This document shows positions 8,035 to 17,420 of a stretch of 64,000 bases of DNA, piece by piece (the stretch's first letter is position 1; each line of letters opens with the position of its first letter). Source of the DNA: an uncultured Cytophagales bacterium. GTDB lineage: Bacteria > Bacteroidota > Bacteroidia > Cytophagales > Thermoflexibacteraceae. The stretch lies in NCBI GenBank assembly GCA_938039675.1, contig CALHUI010000007.1, positions 347,472 through 411,471 of the forward strand, in the 5' to 3' direction. The notes under the pieces were generated by a model that ran no database searches, was not told the DNA's origin, and saw only the letters and a program-made list of their open reading frames with translations. The position numbers and the translations under genes are program-made.

Positions 8035-11000
8035 ATGGATGCAATCATTGCATTTTCGGTGCGCAACAAACTGATTATCGGTTTGCTGATGCTTATCTGG
8101 GTGATTTGGGGGGTCTATTCGGCTACTAAAATTGCGCTGGATGCCGTGCCCGACATCACCAACAATCAGGTGCAGGTTATTACCCAATCGCCTTCGCTTT
8201 CCCCGCAAGAGGTAGAAAAATTTATCACTTTTCCCATAGAGTTGGCAATGGCAAACTTACAGCGCAAAGTGGAAATCCGTTCCATTTCGCGCTACGGGCT
8301 GTCGGTTGTTACCATTGTTTTTGAGGAAGACATGGACATTTTGCAGGCACGCCAATTGGTAGCCGAACAGTTGCGCATTGCCGAAGCCAACATTCCGCCC
8401 GAATTCGGTAAACCCGAAATGATGCCGATTACTACGGGTTTGGGCGAAATTTATCAATACGTTTTACAGGTGCAACCGGGCTACGAAAGTCGCTATTCGC
8501 CCATGGAATTGCGCACCATTCAAGATTGGTTGGTGAAACGCTACTTGGCGGGCATCCCCGGCATTGCCGATGTGAGCAGCTTCGGTGGCTTTGTAAAGCA
8601 ATATGAAGTTTCCGTACTGCCCGACCGCCTGCGCAGTTTCGGTCTAACGCCTATGGATTTGTTCCGTGCTTTGCAGATGAACAATCAAAACACGGGCGGC
8701 AGCTACATGGAACGCGGGCAGCGGGCTTTCTACATCCGCGCCGAAGGGCTGGCACAAGGCATCGCCGATATTGAAAAAATTGTCGTTACGCGAAAAGGCA
8801 ACCTGCCCGTGCTGGTGCGCGATGTGGCAACCGTGCAGTTGGGTTTTGCCCCGCGATTCGGCGCCATGACCAAAGACGGCAAAGGTGAGGTTGTTGGCGG
8901 CATTACGCTCATGCTCAAAGGCGCAAACTCTTCCGATGCCATTGCCAACGTGAAGGCACGCGTGGCACAGGTGCAAAAAATTCTGCCCGAAGGCATCCGC
9001 ATAGAGCCTTACTTAGACCGCAGCGTTTTGGTAGAAAAAACTATCCGAACGGTGGCGCGAAATTTGACCGAAGGCGGCTTGATTGTTATTGCCGTGCTGG
9101 TGCTGATGCTGGGCAATTTACGGGCGGGCTTGGTCGTGGCTTCCGTGATTCCGCTGTCGTTCCTTTTTGCGCTGGGTATGATGGACTTTTTTGGCGTTTC
9201 CGCCAATCTGATGAGCTTAGGCGCGATAGACTTCGGGCTGATTGTGGACGGGGCAATCATCATTGTAGAGGCGATGATGCACCGCCTGCACGGCGGCGAC
9301 TTACCACATCGGCTCACTAAGTCCCAAATGGATGAGCAAGTGATTCTGACCGCTGCCAAAATTCGCCGTTCGGCAGCCTTCGGCGAACTGATTATCCTGA
9401 TGGTTTACCTGCCGATTCTGGCACTGACCGGCATTGAGGGCAAAATGTTCAAGCCGATGGCGCAAACCGTAGGCTTTGCCATTTTCGGGGCGTTGTTGCT
9501 CTCTTTTACCTACGTGCCGATGGCTTCCGCGCTGTTTTTATCCAAACATACGGTCAAGAAGGTTAATTTTTCCGACCGCATGGTTGAGTGGCTGCACGGC
9601 TTCTATCGCCCCGTGTTGTTGGTGGCTTTGCGCCACAAGGCACTTTTCCTCACGCTGATTGCGGCAATATTTGCGGGCTGTTTGTGGCTGTTTTCGCGCA
9701 TGGGTGGCGAGTTCATCCCGACGCTGGACGAGGGCGACCTTGCTTGCCAGCAGGTAGTGCCCGTTGGTACGTCGCTGTCGGAAAGCGTGCGCACATCGTT
9801 AGAAATGCAGAAAATTCTGCTCAAACATTTTCCCGATGAGGTAAAAACCATTGTTGCCAAAACGGGTTCGGCAGAAATTCCCACTGACCCGATGGGCGTG
9901 GAAGACTCTGACATAGCTATTGTGATGCACCCCCGAGAGCAATGGAAGAAAGCCCGAGACCGTGAAACCATTTCCAACCTGATGAAAGCCAAACTTGCCG
10001 AATACATGCCTTGGGTGAGCTACGAATTTACGCAGCCTATTCAGTTGCGTTTCAACGAACTGATGACGGGCGTAAAAAGCGACGTTGCCATCAAAATTTT
10101 TGGCGAATATTTGGACGTGCTGGCGGAAAAAGGTGCAGAGGCTGCCCGATTGATTGCCAAAATTCAGGGTGCGGGCGATGTGCGCGTAGAACAAACCGAA
10201 GGAATGCCGCAGTTGGTCGTGCGCTATAAGCGCGATAAAGTGGCACAATACGGGCTTTCAATAGAAGAACTGAACCGCACCGTGCAAATTGCCTTTGCAG
10301 GGCTTGCCGCAGGAACGGTTTACGAAGGCGAGCGGCGTTTTGATTTGATAGCAAGGCTGCCGCAACAGATGCGCCACCGGCTCAACGACATTGCCAATTT
10401 GTACGTCAATTTGCCCGACGGCAATCAGGTACTGCTCAGAGAAGTAGCCGATATTGTGGAAGAACAGGGCGTTTCGCTCATCACCCGCGAGGATACGCGG
10501 CGCCGCATTGTCATTGGCGTAAACGTCCGCAACCGCGACGTGGAATCGTTCATCGGTGAGGTGGAAAAAACGCTGGCAAGCCGTCTGAAACTGCCGCCCG
10601 GGTACAGCATCGTGTACGGCGGTCAGTTTGAAAACTTGCAGGCGGCAAAGGCGCGTTTGAGCGTTGCCGTTCCCGCCGCGCTGGGGCTGATTCTGATTCT
10701 GTTGTATTTTACTTTTACTTCCATTCGGCAGTCGTTGCTCATCTTTTCCGCCGTTCCGCTGGCGGCTATCGGCGGTATTTTGGCGCTATGGTTGCGCGAT
10801 ATGCCTTTCAGCATTTCGGCGGGTGTCGGCTTTATTGCCCTGTTTGGCGTTGCCGTACTGAACGGCATTGTGCTTATCGGGCAGTTTAACCACCTCAAAC
10901 ACGAGGGCATCGGCGATATTCGCAGCCGCGTGCTGGAAGGTACGCACATCCGTTTCCGCCCGATTCTGACTACGGCGATGGTAGCGGCATTGGGCTTTCT

Positions 11001-11184
11001 GCCGATGGCAACATCCACACAGGCGGGGGCAGAGGTGCAAAAACCGCTGGCAACCGTTGTTATCGGCGGGCTGATAACCGCTTTGTTACTTACTTTGTTG
11101 GTGCTGCCCGTTTTGTATGAATGGGCAGAGCGTACTTTTGAACGCTCAACAGAAAAAATTAATCCATCCGACAACCATGCATAA
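8035..11184 (+). CDS. CzcA/CusA-type heavy-metal RND efflux pump
   Basis: This inner-membrane proton-driven RND transporter (1049 residues with the ATG at 8035) exports divalent or monovalent metal ions. The N-terminal helix KLIIGLLMLIWVIW is followed by the hallmark IALDAVPDITNNQVQV. The fourth-helix motif DFGLIVDGAIIIVE carries the D-D-E triad pattern of CzcA-like (Zn/Co/Cd or Co/Ni) pumps rather than the MVDAA form of CusA. This hints at a divalent-metal substrate, but the sequence does not prove it. The frame extends upstream to 7969, but those 22 residues are not family-like. It overlaps the adaptor gene by 8 bases. No outer-membrane CzcC is adjacent. Confidence 0.93.
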   Translation: MDAIIAFSVRNKLIIGLLMLIWVIWGVYSATKIALDAVPDITNNQVQVITQSPSLSPQEVEKFITFPIELAMANLQRKVEIRSISRYGLSVVTIVFEEDMDILQARQLVAEQLRIAEANIPPEFGKPEMMPITTGLGEIYQYVLQVQPGYESRYSPMELRTIQDWLVKRYLAGIPGIADVSSFGGFVKQYEVSVLPDRLRSFGLTPMDLFRALQMNNQNTGGSYMERGQRAFYIRAEGLAQGIADIEKIVVTRKGNLPVLVRDVATVQLGFAPRFGAMTKDGKGEVVGGITLMLKGANSSDAIANVKARVAQVQKILPEGIRIEPYLDRSVLVEKTIRTVARNLTEGGLIVIAVLVLMLGNLRAGLVVASVIPLSFLFALGMMDFFGVSANLMSLGAIDFGLIVDGAIIIVEAMMHRLHGGDLPHRLTKSQMDEQVILTAAKIRRSAAFGELIILMVYLPILALTGIEGKMFKPMAQTVGFAIFGALLLSFTYVPMASALFLSKHTVKKVNFSDRMVEWLHGFYRPVLLVALRHKALFLTLIAAIFAGCLWLFSRMGGEFIPTLDEGDLACQQVVPVGTSLSESVRTSLEMQKILLKHFPDEVKTIVAKTGSAEIPTDPMGVEDSDIAIVMHPREQWKKARDRETISNLMKAKLAEYMPWVSYEFTQPIQLRFNELMTGVKSDVAIKIFGEYLDVLAEKGAEAARLIAKIQGAGDVRVEQTEGMPQLVVRYKRDKVAQYGLSIEELNRTVQIAFAGLAAGTVYEGERRFDLIARLPQQMRHRLNDIANLYVNLPDGNQVLLREVADIVEEQGVSLITREDTRRRIVIGVNVRNRDVESFIGEVEKTLASRLKLPPGYSIVYGGQFENLQAAKARLSVAVPAALGLILILLYFTFTSIRQSLLIFSAVPLAAIGGILALWLRDMPFSISAGVGFIALFGVAVLNGIVLIGQFNHLKHEGIGDIRSRVLEGTHIRFRPILTTAMVAALGFLPMATSTQAGAEVQKPLATVVIGGLITALLLTLLVLPVLYEWAERTFERSTEKINPSDNHA

Positions 11185-12322
11185 AATTTTGTATGTATTG
11201 CTGTTGCCTGTCGTTTGGGCTTGTTCCGATAAACAGGAAACCAATGCCGTGCAAACAAGCACTCCGCAAAAAACACCCGCAACATCGGTAACGCTTAGCC
11301 GACAGCAAGCAGAGCAGGCAGGCATCCGCTGGGATACGCTGCAACGGCGCAACATCGGTATTGCCGTAGCCGCCAACGGCACGTTGGAAGTACCCCCGTC
11401 CGATAATATTTCCATCACAGCCGTAATGGGCGGTATTGTTAAAAAAACCGACCTTTTGGCGGGCATGACCATCAAAAAAGGCGACGTACTGGCAGTGCTT
11501 GAACACCCCGATTACATCCGCTTGCAACAGAACTATCTGGAAGCCCGCAACCAGCTGACCTACGCCGAAAAAGAGTTGCGCCGTCAGGAAGAGCTGGTAG
11601 CCGCCAACGCCACCGCCGCACAAAAGCAGGAAGCAGCGGAAAATGCCTACAACGCCGCCCGCATACAGGTGCGCAGTTTGGGCAGCCAATTGGAAATGCT
11701 TGGCGTGGATATGGCAGCACTCAATCGGGGCGATATTCAGTCGCAGGTAGTCATCAGAGCACCTATCAGTGGCAATGTTACCGAAGTGGGTATTAATACG
11801 GGAAAGTTCATAGCCGCCAACGAAATGATTTGTAAAATCATCAGCCAAGAACATTTACATGTGGTGTTGAAAGTTTTTGAACGCGACGTATTGAAAGTGC
11901 GTGTTGGGCAGCCCGTAACGGTGCGTGTTATGGGTGCTGAAAAAGAATATCAAGGGAAAATTATTTTGGTCAATCGCGCCTTTGACAATGTCAGCAAAAG
12001 CATACAAGTGCAAGCACATCTGAACCGCGATGACGTTACGCTCAAACCCGGCATGTTTGTAGAAGCGCAAATTCATACTAACGACGTGCTGTCCGAATCG
12101 CTACCCGATGATGCGCTCATCCAAGAAGACGACCGTTGGTATGCCTTCGCCCTAAAAGAGGAAACACACGACAGCTTTACCTTTGAAAAAGTTTCGGTAG
12201 AAAAAGTAACTTCCGAAAGCGGCTTTTCGGCAATCGTCGTTCCGCCGCAGTGGAAAGGTAAGCCTTTTGTACAGTCGGGTGTATATTATCTCATCTCTAC
12301 TATGAACAAAGAGAGCGAGTGA
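11177..12322 (+). CDS. RND efflux periplasmic adaptor (CzcB/CusB family)
   Basis: This 381-residue membrane-fusion protein couples the RND pump to an outer-membrane channel. The N-terminus is a lipoprotein-like signal (LLLPVVWACSDK, Cys 16). A lipoyl/barrel-sandwich half follows (VMGGIVKKTDLLAGM), then an alpha-helical hairpin rich in Gln, Glu and Ala, then the second lipoyl half (APISGNVTEVGINTGK) and a beta-barrel (VFERDVLKVRVGQPV). It has no extra N-terminal metal-chaperone domain. The ATG at 11177 overlaps the end of czcA by 8 bases, so translation is probably coupled. The usual gene order in such operons is C-B-A. Here it is A-B with no C. Confidence 0.88.
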   Translation: MHKILYVLLLPVVWACSDKQETNAVQTSTPQKTPATSVTLSRQQAEQAGIRWDTLQRRNIGIAVAANGTLEVPPSDNISITAVMGGIVKKTDLLAGMTIKKGDVLAVLEHPDYIRLQQNYLEARNQLTYAEKELRRQEELVAANATAAQKQEAAENAYNAARIQVRSLGSQLEMLGVDMAALNRGDIQSQVVIRAPISGNVTEVGINTGKFIAANEMICKIISQEHLHVVLKVFERDVLKVRVGQPVTVRVMGAEKEYQGKIILVNRAFDNVSKSIQVQAHLNRDDVTLKPGMFVEAQIHTNDVLSESLPDDALIQEDDRWYAFALKEETHDSFTFEKVSVEKVTSESGFSAIVVPPQWKGKPFVQSGVYYLISTMNKESE

Positions 12323-12371
12323 TTTCATCGTATTTTAGCGAAGTAAAAGATATAGGCGCATATTGTGTAAA

Positions 12372-12389
12372 GACAGGGTACGCCCTGCC
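12372..12389. repeat. 18-base imperfect palindrome, copy 1
   Basis: Read on the minus strand, this gives GGCAGGGCGTACCCTGTC, with CAGGG/CCCTG arms around a 4-base loop. A closely similar sequence (15 of 18 identical) lies in another intergenic gap at 62325-62342, which suggests a dispersed repeat. Confidence 0.45.
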
Positions 12390-12416
12390 TCCACAGGAAA
12401 GGTCAGAAAATAAAAA

Positions 12417-13157
12417 ATGCAAACCAACATGTGGACAATATTTAAAAAAGAACTGAACAGCTTTTTCGGCTCATTGGTCGGCTATTTGGTCATCAGCATT
12501 TTTCTGGCAGGTGTGTGGCTGTTTGTCTGGCTTTTTCCCGACACAAGTATTCTGAGCTATGGATATGCAAGCATGGACGGTTTTTTTAATACTGTACCGT
12601 TTGTATTCCTGTTTTTAGTTCCTGCCATTTGCATGAGAGCTTTCGCCGAGGAAAAGCGCAACGGCACGCTGGAATGGCTGCTCACCAAACCGTTGAGTGA
12701 CTTGGAAATTGTGCTGGCAAAATACTTCGCTGCATGGGCTTTGATAGGCATTGCTTTGCTGCCAACGTTGGTCTATTACTATTCGGTGTACGAATTAGGT
12801 TCGCCCAAAGGCAATATAGATACCGCCGCTGTTGTTGGGTCGTATGTCGGGCTTTTGCTGCTGGGTGGTGTTTTTGCCGCTATTGGTGTGTTTGCCTCTT
12901 CGCTTACCGACAGTCAGATTGTGGCATTTATTTTGGCTGTATTCTTTTGCTTTTTTGCCTACTTCGGGCTGGGTGCAGTGGCTTCGCTGGATTTATGGTC
13001 GGACAGTGCCGTTATTTTGGCGCAACTCGGGCTGGACTACCATTACAGCGCGCTCGGTCGCGGACTGATTGATTCGCGCAATGTGCTGTACCTGTTGAGT
13101 GCTGTTATCGTATTTAATTATCTCACGTGGTTAGTGTTGCGCAGCCGCAAGTGGTAA
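12417..13157 (+). CDS. gldF: Gliding motility ABC transporter permease GldF
   Basis: This 246-residue inner-membrane permease has about six membrane segments. The N-terminal block FKKELNSFFGSLVGYLVIS is highly characteristic of GldF, as are the AFAEEKRNGTLEWLLTKPLS loop and the end YLTWLVLRSRKW. In Bacteroidota, GldF works with GldG and the ATPase GldA, and disruption abolishes gliding in Flavobacterium johnsoniae. Here gldG does not follow; an H-NOX gene does. An ATG at 12429 is an alternative start. The partner genes must lie elsewhere or be missing. Confidence 0.93.
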   Translation: MQTNMWTIFKKELNSFFGSLVGYLVISIFLAGVWLFVWLFPDTSILSYGYASMDGFFNTVPFVFLFLVPAICMRAFAEEKRNGTLEWLLTKPLSDLEIVLAKYFAAWALIGIALLPTLVYYYSVYELGSPKGNIDTAAVVGSYVGLLLLGGVFAAIGVFASSLTDSQIVAFILAVFFCFFAYFGLGAVASLDLWSDSAVILAQLGLDYHYSALGRGLIDSRNVLYLLSAVIVFNYLTWLVLRSRKW

Positions 13158-13259
13158 CTTTAAGAAGTTATTTTTTGCTTACATAACAAGTAGCCGCTTA
13201 ATCCTCTCGTGCATCATTTTTTAATTCTCAACAGTTTGTTTAACTAACTATTAACTATC

Positions 13260-13787
13260 ATGAAGGGAACGATTCATAATTGCTTGGGCGAGCTTGTACG
13301 CACCAAATATGGCAACCATGCATGGGAAAACTGCCTAAAAACTGCGGGCTTCCCCCCCCGCTTACGCTTTTCTATGATAGAAGATGTTGATGAGTCCAAA
13401 TCTTTGCAACTCATTATCTCTTCTGCCAAATCTTTGGGAATTTCGCTGCAACAACTTTTTGATGAGTTTGGCGAGTATTGGTGCTGCACCTATGCACCTG
13501 CAAAATATTCATTCTTCTATGTGATGTTCCGGAATGCAAAAGAGATGATTTTGCAAATGAACAAAGTACATGCAAACGTAGGCAGCAACTTTGCCAATGC
13601 CAAGCCACCCAATTTCCTGTACAGGTGGGCAGATGACACACAAAAAGAACTGTATGTAACTTACCAATCTGAACGAAACCTAATTGACTTGTATGTATCA
13701 CTTGTCAAAGGTGTCGGTAAATATTTTAACGAGGCATTGACAGTTGAAAAGTTATCGGAAAAAGAAGTGAGGATTACCTTTGTGTAA
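13260..13787 (+). CDS. Stand-alone H-NOX heme-based gas sensor
   Basis: This 175-residue single-domain H-NOX (HNOB) protein is a heme sensor related to soluble guanylate cyclase. It begins with the typical MKGTIHNCLGELV. The proximal heme ligand is H104 in NKVHANVG, followed by KPPNF as in other H-NOX proteins. The heme-propionate motif Y-x-S-x-R is intact (Y135, S137, R139 in YQSERN). The position matching the distal Tyr140 of the oxygen-binding Thermoanaerobacter protein is L144. By family knowledge this predicts selective NO binding. Bacterial H-NOX genes usually sit beside a histidine kinase or cyclic-di-GMP enzyme. Here the neighbours are gldF and radA, so the partner is unknown. Confidence 0.9.
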   Translation: MKGTIHNCLGELVRTKYGNHAWENCLKTAGFPPRLRFSMIEDVDESKSLQLIISSAKSLGISLQQLFDEFGEYWCCTYAPAKYSFFYVMFRNAKEMILQMNKVHANVGSNFANAKPPNFLYRWADDTQKELYVTYQSERNLIDLYVSLVKGVGKYFNEALTVEKLSEKEVRITFV

Positions 13788-13802
13788 GCACTCTTCTTTT
13801 TT

Positions 13803-15203
13803 ATGGCTGCCAAACTCAAAACTTCTTATTTCTGCCAGAACTGCGGCTATCAGTCGGCCAAATGGATGGGCAAATGCCCCTCTTGCCGGCAATGGAACAG
13901 CTTTGCCGAAGAAATTATTGCCAAAGAAGACAAAGCCAAACCTATATGGCGCAGCGAAGGCGAGCAGTCCATAGCCCCAAAGCCTAAGCCTATTGCAGAG
14001 ATAGACTACACCGAGCAACCGCGCCACATCACACCCGACAAAGAGTTGAACCGCGTACTCGGCGGCGGCATCGTGCCGGGCAGCATCGTGCTGATTGGCG
14101 GTGAGCCGGGCATTGGCAAGTCCACACTCTTGCTGCAAATCGCCCTAAATATGCCTCTGAAAGTGCTGTATATTTCGGGCGAAGAAAGCGAACAGCAAAT
14201 CAAAATGCGGGCAGAGCGCATTGAACTGCCTGAAGATAACGCTGTTACTCCAAGTTCAGCAAGCGAGTGCTTCATCCTGACGGAAACCAACACACAGCAT
14301 ATTTTTAAACACATAGAGCAGTTGGAACCCGAACTGCTCATTGTGGATTCCATACAAACACTGGCTACTTCGCACATTGAGTCGGCGGCGGGCAGCGTTT
14401 CGCAGGTGCGCGAATGTACCGCAGAACTGTTGCGCTATGCCAAAGAAAGCGGCACGCCTGTTTTTCTGATTGGGCACATCACCAAAGAAGGCACGCTGGC
14501 AGGTCCCAAAGTGCTGGAACACATGGTTGATACTGTGTTGCAATTTGAAGGCGACCGCCATTTGACCTACCGTATTTTGCGCACGATTAAAAACCGCTTC
14601 GGTTCTACTTCGGAACTCGGCATCTATGAGATGCGCACCGGCGGCCTGCGCGAAGTCGGCAACCCTTCGGAAATCTTACTCTCGCAGCGCGATGACCAAC
14701 TGAGCGGCATCAGCATCGGTACGACGCTGGAAGGCAACCGCCCGCTGTTGATAGAAGTACAATCTTTGGTGAGTGCAGCTACCTATGGCACGCCGCAGCG
14801 CAGCAGCACGGGTTTTGATGCCAAAAGGCTCAATATGTTGCTGGCCGTGCTGGAAAAACGCGGCGGCTACCGGCTCGGCACGCAAGACGTTTTTTTGAAC
14901 ATTGCCGGCGGTTTCCGCGTGGAAGACCCAGCCATTGACCTTGCCGTCTGCCTTTCCATCGTTTCATCTTATGAGGACATTGCTATTCCGCCGCACACCT
15001 GTTTTGCGGGCGAAGTCGGGCTGGGAGGCGAAATCCGCGCCGTGAGCCGCATAGAAAACCGCATCGCCGAAGCCGAAAAATTGGGCTTCCGGCATATTTT
15101 CATTTCCCGCTACAATACCAAAGGCTTGGAAATGAACCGTTTCCAAATGAAAATCCATCCTGTTTCGCACGTGGGCGAAGTAATTCAACAGCTTATAGTG
15201 TAG
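13803..15203 (+). CDS. radA: DNA repair protein RadA (Sms)
   Basis: This 466-residue RecA-like ATPase promotes branch migration during recombination. It has an N-terminal four-Cys zinc finger (CQNCGY...CPSCRQW), a Walker A motif GGEPGIGKST, the RadA-specific KNRFGS motif, and a C-terminal Lon-protease-like domain (about 330-466). The ATG follows the H-NOX stop by 15 bases. All hallmark motifs are intact. Confidence 0.96.
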   Translation: MAAKLKTSYFCQNCGYQSAKWMGKCPSCRQWNSFAEEIIAKEDKAKPIWRSEGEQSIAPKPKPIAEIDYTEQPRHITPDKELNRVLGGGIVPGSIVLIGGEPGIGKSTLLLQIALNMPLKVLYISGEESEQQIKMRAERIELPEDNAVTPSSASECFILTETNTQHIFKHIEQLEPELLIVDSIQTLATSHIESAAGSVSQVRECTAELLRYAKESGTPVFLIGHITKEGTLAGPKVLEHMVDTVLQFEGDRHLTYRILRTIKNRFGSTSELGIYEMRTGGLREVGNPSEILLSQRDDQLSGISIGTTLEGNRPLLIEVQSLVSAATYGTPQRSSTGFDAKRLNMLLAVLEKRGGYRLGTQDVFLNIAGGFRVEDPAIDLAVCLSIVSSYEDIAIPPHTCFAGEVGLGGEIRAVSRIENRIAEAEKLGFRHIFISRYNTKGLEMNRFQMKIHPVSHVGEVIQQLIV

Positions 15204-15383
15204 CTTTAACAAAAATATTCTAAGCCTTTTATTTGCAGTTGGTTAGCTTTTCTCTAACTTCGTTAGAAGATGCCTGCATAACGCGAATAGTGATGAATAA
15301 AAAATCTGCGTCAATCTGTGCAAGTTGCCATTATCCCTGTGCAAATGATACATTCCCGGAAATTGCTGTTAAACGATAAAAAT

Positions 15384-16151
15384 ATGAAACCCCGCGCCTT
15401 ATTTTGTTTGTTTTTTGCGGCTTTGTTGTGGGTAACGCTGCCTTTGGGAGCGCAAAATTCGCCTAAAAAAATCAAATACACCATCAAAAGCGGCGATACG
15501 GTTACCGGCATTGCCCGCAAGTTCGGCATGAAGCCGCAGGAGGTACTGACACTGAACAATATCAAAAATGCAAATAATATCCGCAAAGGTCAGGAAATTA
15601 TCGTCATAGACAACCAGCAATTGGCGGTTGCACCTGCTGTTCCCGTAGTAGCTGCCGCTGCACCTGCTAAAACAACTACTACCGTTGAAACCCGTCGCTA
15701 TCATGCAGTTTTGCAAGGCGAAACTTTGAGCGGCATTGCCCGCACCTACGGCGCAACGGTTGCACAACTGATGGAATGGAATAACCTCACTGCCGCCAAT
15801 ACAGGCTTGAAACCCGGACAAAAACTCATTGTTGGCGACCTGAAAAACGACATTAAAGCAGATAGCTTTCTTCCGGGCAAAGGGCGCGTCATCAACGAGC
15901 GGGGTATGGGTATGATGATTAGCGGCGTAGATGCCAATATCAGCGTGGCGCTGCACCGCACCGCACCCGAAGGCAGCGTTATCCGCGTTTACAATGAAAG
16001 CACCAAACGCGCTGTTCTGGTCAAAGTAATCGGCAAAATACCCAATGTGGACAGCGACAAAAAAGTTATTGTCAAACTTTCCAAAGGTGCTTGCCGCGCA
16101 TTGGGCACTATGAACGAACGCTTCCCCGTAGAGGTTACTTACGAGAAATAA
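15384..16151 (+). CDS. Secreted LysM peptidoglycan-binding protein
   Basis: This 255-residue exported protein has a signal peptide ending LPLGAQ. Two LysM domains follow (about 30-75, starting YTIKSGDTVTGIARKFG, and about 103-150, YHAVLQGETLSGIARTYG), separated by a Pro/Ala/Thr linker. The C-terminal ~90 residues (GKGRVINERGMG to VEVTYEK) resemble the double-psi barrel of RlpA-like proteins seen behind LysM domains in Bacteroidota. A role in cell-wall binding or remodelling is likely. The ATG at 15384 places the signal peptide correctly; the frame opens earlier at 15318. Confidence 0.85.
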   Translation: MKPRALFCLFFAALLWVTLPLGAQNSPKKIKYTIKSGDTVTGIARKFGMKPQEVLTLNNIKNANNIRKGQEIIVIDNQQLAVAPAVPVVAAAAPAKTTTTVETRRYHAVLQGETLSGIARTYGATVAQLMEWNNLTAANTGLKPGQKLIVGDLKNDIKADSFLPGKGRVINERGMGMMISGVDANISVALHRTAPEGSVIRVYNESTKRAVLVKVIGKIPNVDSDKKVIVKLSKGACRALGTMNERFPVEVTYEK

Positions 16152-16450
16152 TCGAGCGCAGATTGCTGGATTTAAACGGCTCAGCAACCTTTGTCAGAAT
16201 ATACACAAAAGATTCTAAAAACTTTTAGGTCAAATACTCATTATTATTTATTCAATACTCATGTGGTAATCAGTGTATTCAGAGTAAATTTATTCAGTAG
16301 AATTTTATACTTTTTCTAATGCGGACGTATGCGTAGGGGCATTGTCACTACTCAGTAAATGTAATACTAAACTAAATCAAACTTTTCCATGGTTTTATTA
16401 CATAATTCGTATAAATTTAAGTTCAAGTTGCTTCATTTACAGCCTTTCAC
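16152..16450. other. Convergent intergenic region without a gene
   Basis: This 299-base AT-rich gap lies between the LysM gene and the broken lpxR-family gene. I see no coding signal. A weak hairpin (TTGCTG with CAGCAA, about 16162-16191) lies just after the LysM stop and may act as a terminator. Confidence 0.4.
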
Positions 16451-17401
16451 TCAAAAGCGTATGGTCAATTCAATATTTGCCAAATTGTGAATCAATGCTC
16501 CTCGAAATTCAGGGGTTGCCAATACGTGGAACAGTCCGATGCCAAACTTGCCATGTGCAACCCAAAAACCGCTTTTCAGCAGTCCCATTGCTATATTCAT
16601 TTGCTGCCAAGGTTGGGCAAAACGATTTTGCAACCCAAAATATCCGCCTTGCAAGGTGGCATCGTAGGCACGCAGCACCACCTGTGGATTAACAAATACA
16701 TAAGCCTGCAATCCTTCGCCTGCACGGGCTTTGGAAGCAAGTATCCAATGTTCATCAAACGGTATTAATTGCCTGAAGCGATAGTAGAGGCCGGCTTCTG
16801 CGGCAACTTGCAGCAGCCCTGCCGAACCGATTCCCTGCCAACGCAATTCAGAATTTTTACGCAAGCGCAGCCCTTTTTCGTAAAGATAATTGCCTTGTAC
16901 AAACAAGGCCTGCCCCAACTGATTACCCCACCCCTGTACCCGAACGGCAGGCGTAATGCGGTGAAATACGTTTTGTGTGGCTTCTCCGAGTGAGGCTGCG
17001 CCCATAACGCCGACCTGAATGGAAACCGATTCGCGTATGTGTTTTTCAGAATTGGCCGCTACCCTGAAAACACCTGCCGAAAGATGTGCGGCATAGGGTC
17101 GGTCGCCCGATAGGAAATCACTGTTTTTCAATTCGTTGGGTGTAAAAATATGCTGCTGTATCGCAATCCCTTGCTAAGCGGTTGTGCAGTTCTTACTGAA
17201 TGGTTTGAGCCTGTGCAACGGAAACTTGTTAAATACGGGTGACGTGTATGCCAGTTGCAGCCCACCGGTATAATAGCGGTCGGTTTGGAAAGACACATCG
17301 TTGGCAGCACCGAAGTGTACGTAGTGGTCGTTGGGCTGAGCCAAAGTAACGGTAGCAAAAACCGGAAAACAGGCATAAAACAGCCCGAAAAACGTTCTCA
17401 T
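16451..17401 (-). pseudogene. Lipid A deacylase LpxR-family (DUF2219) gene with an in-frame amber stop
   Basis: One continuous reading frame from the ATG at 17401 to 16451 encodes a DUF2219/LpxR-like outer-membrane protein. LpxR removes the 3'-acyloxyacyl chain of lipid A. The signal peptide (ending TLAQ), the AND...DRYYTGGLQLAY block, IFTPNEL, SGDRPYAAH and QNVFHRI all follow family order. A single TAG at 17176-17174 falls after about 75 codons, between FSKNCTTA and QGIAIQQHIF. No frameshift is needed, and the flanks align to the family in the same frame. This is either a recent nonsense mutation or a sequencing error. Without readthrough the product would lack most of the barrel. Confidence 0.8.
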
Positions 17402-17420
17402 CAAAATCAGCAAGTGTGGT

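Noticed and set aside
15399..16187. 262-codon minus-strand frame across the LysM gene.
   Set aside because: It is a shadow of the LysM protein, and its Phe/Cys/His-rich composition is not protein-like.
16160..16191. TTGCTG/CAGCAA hairpin after the LysM gene as a confident terminator.
   Set aside because: The stem is only 6 bases with a 20-base loop and no T-run, so it is mentioned only within the gap entry.
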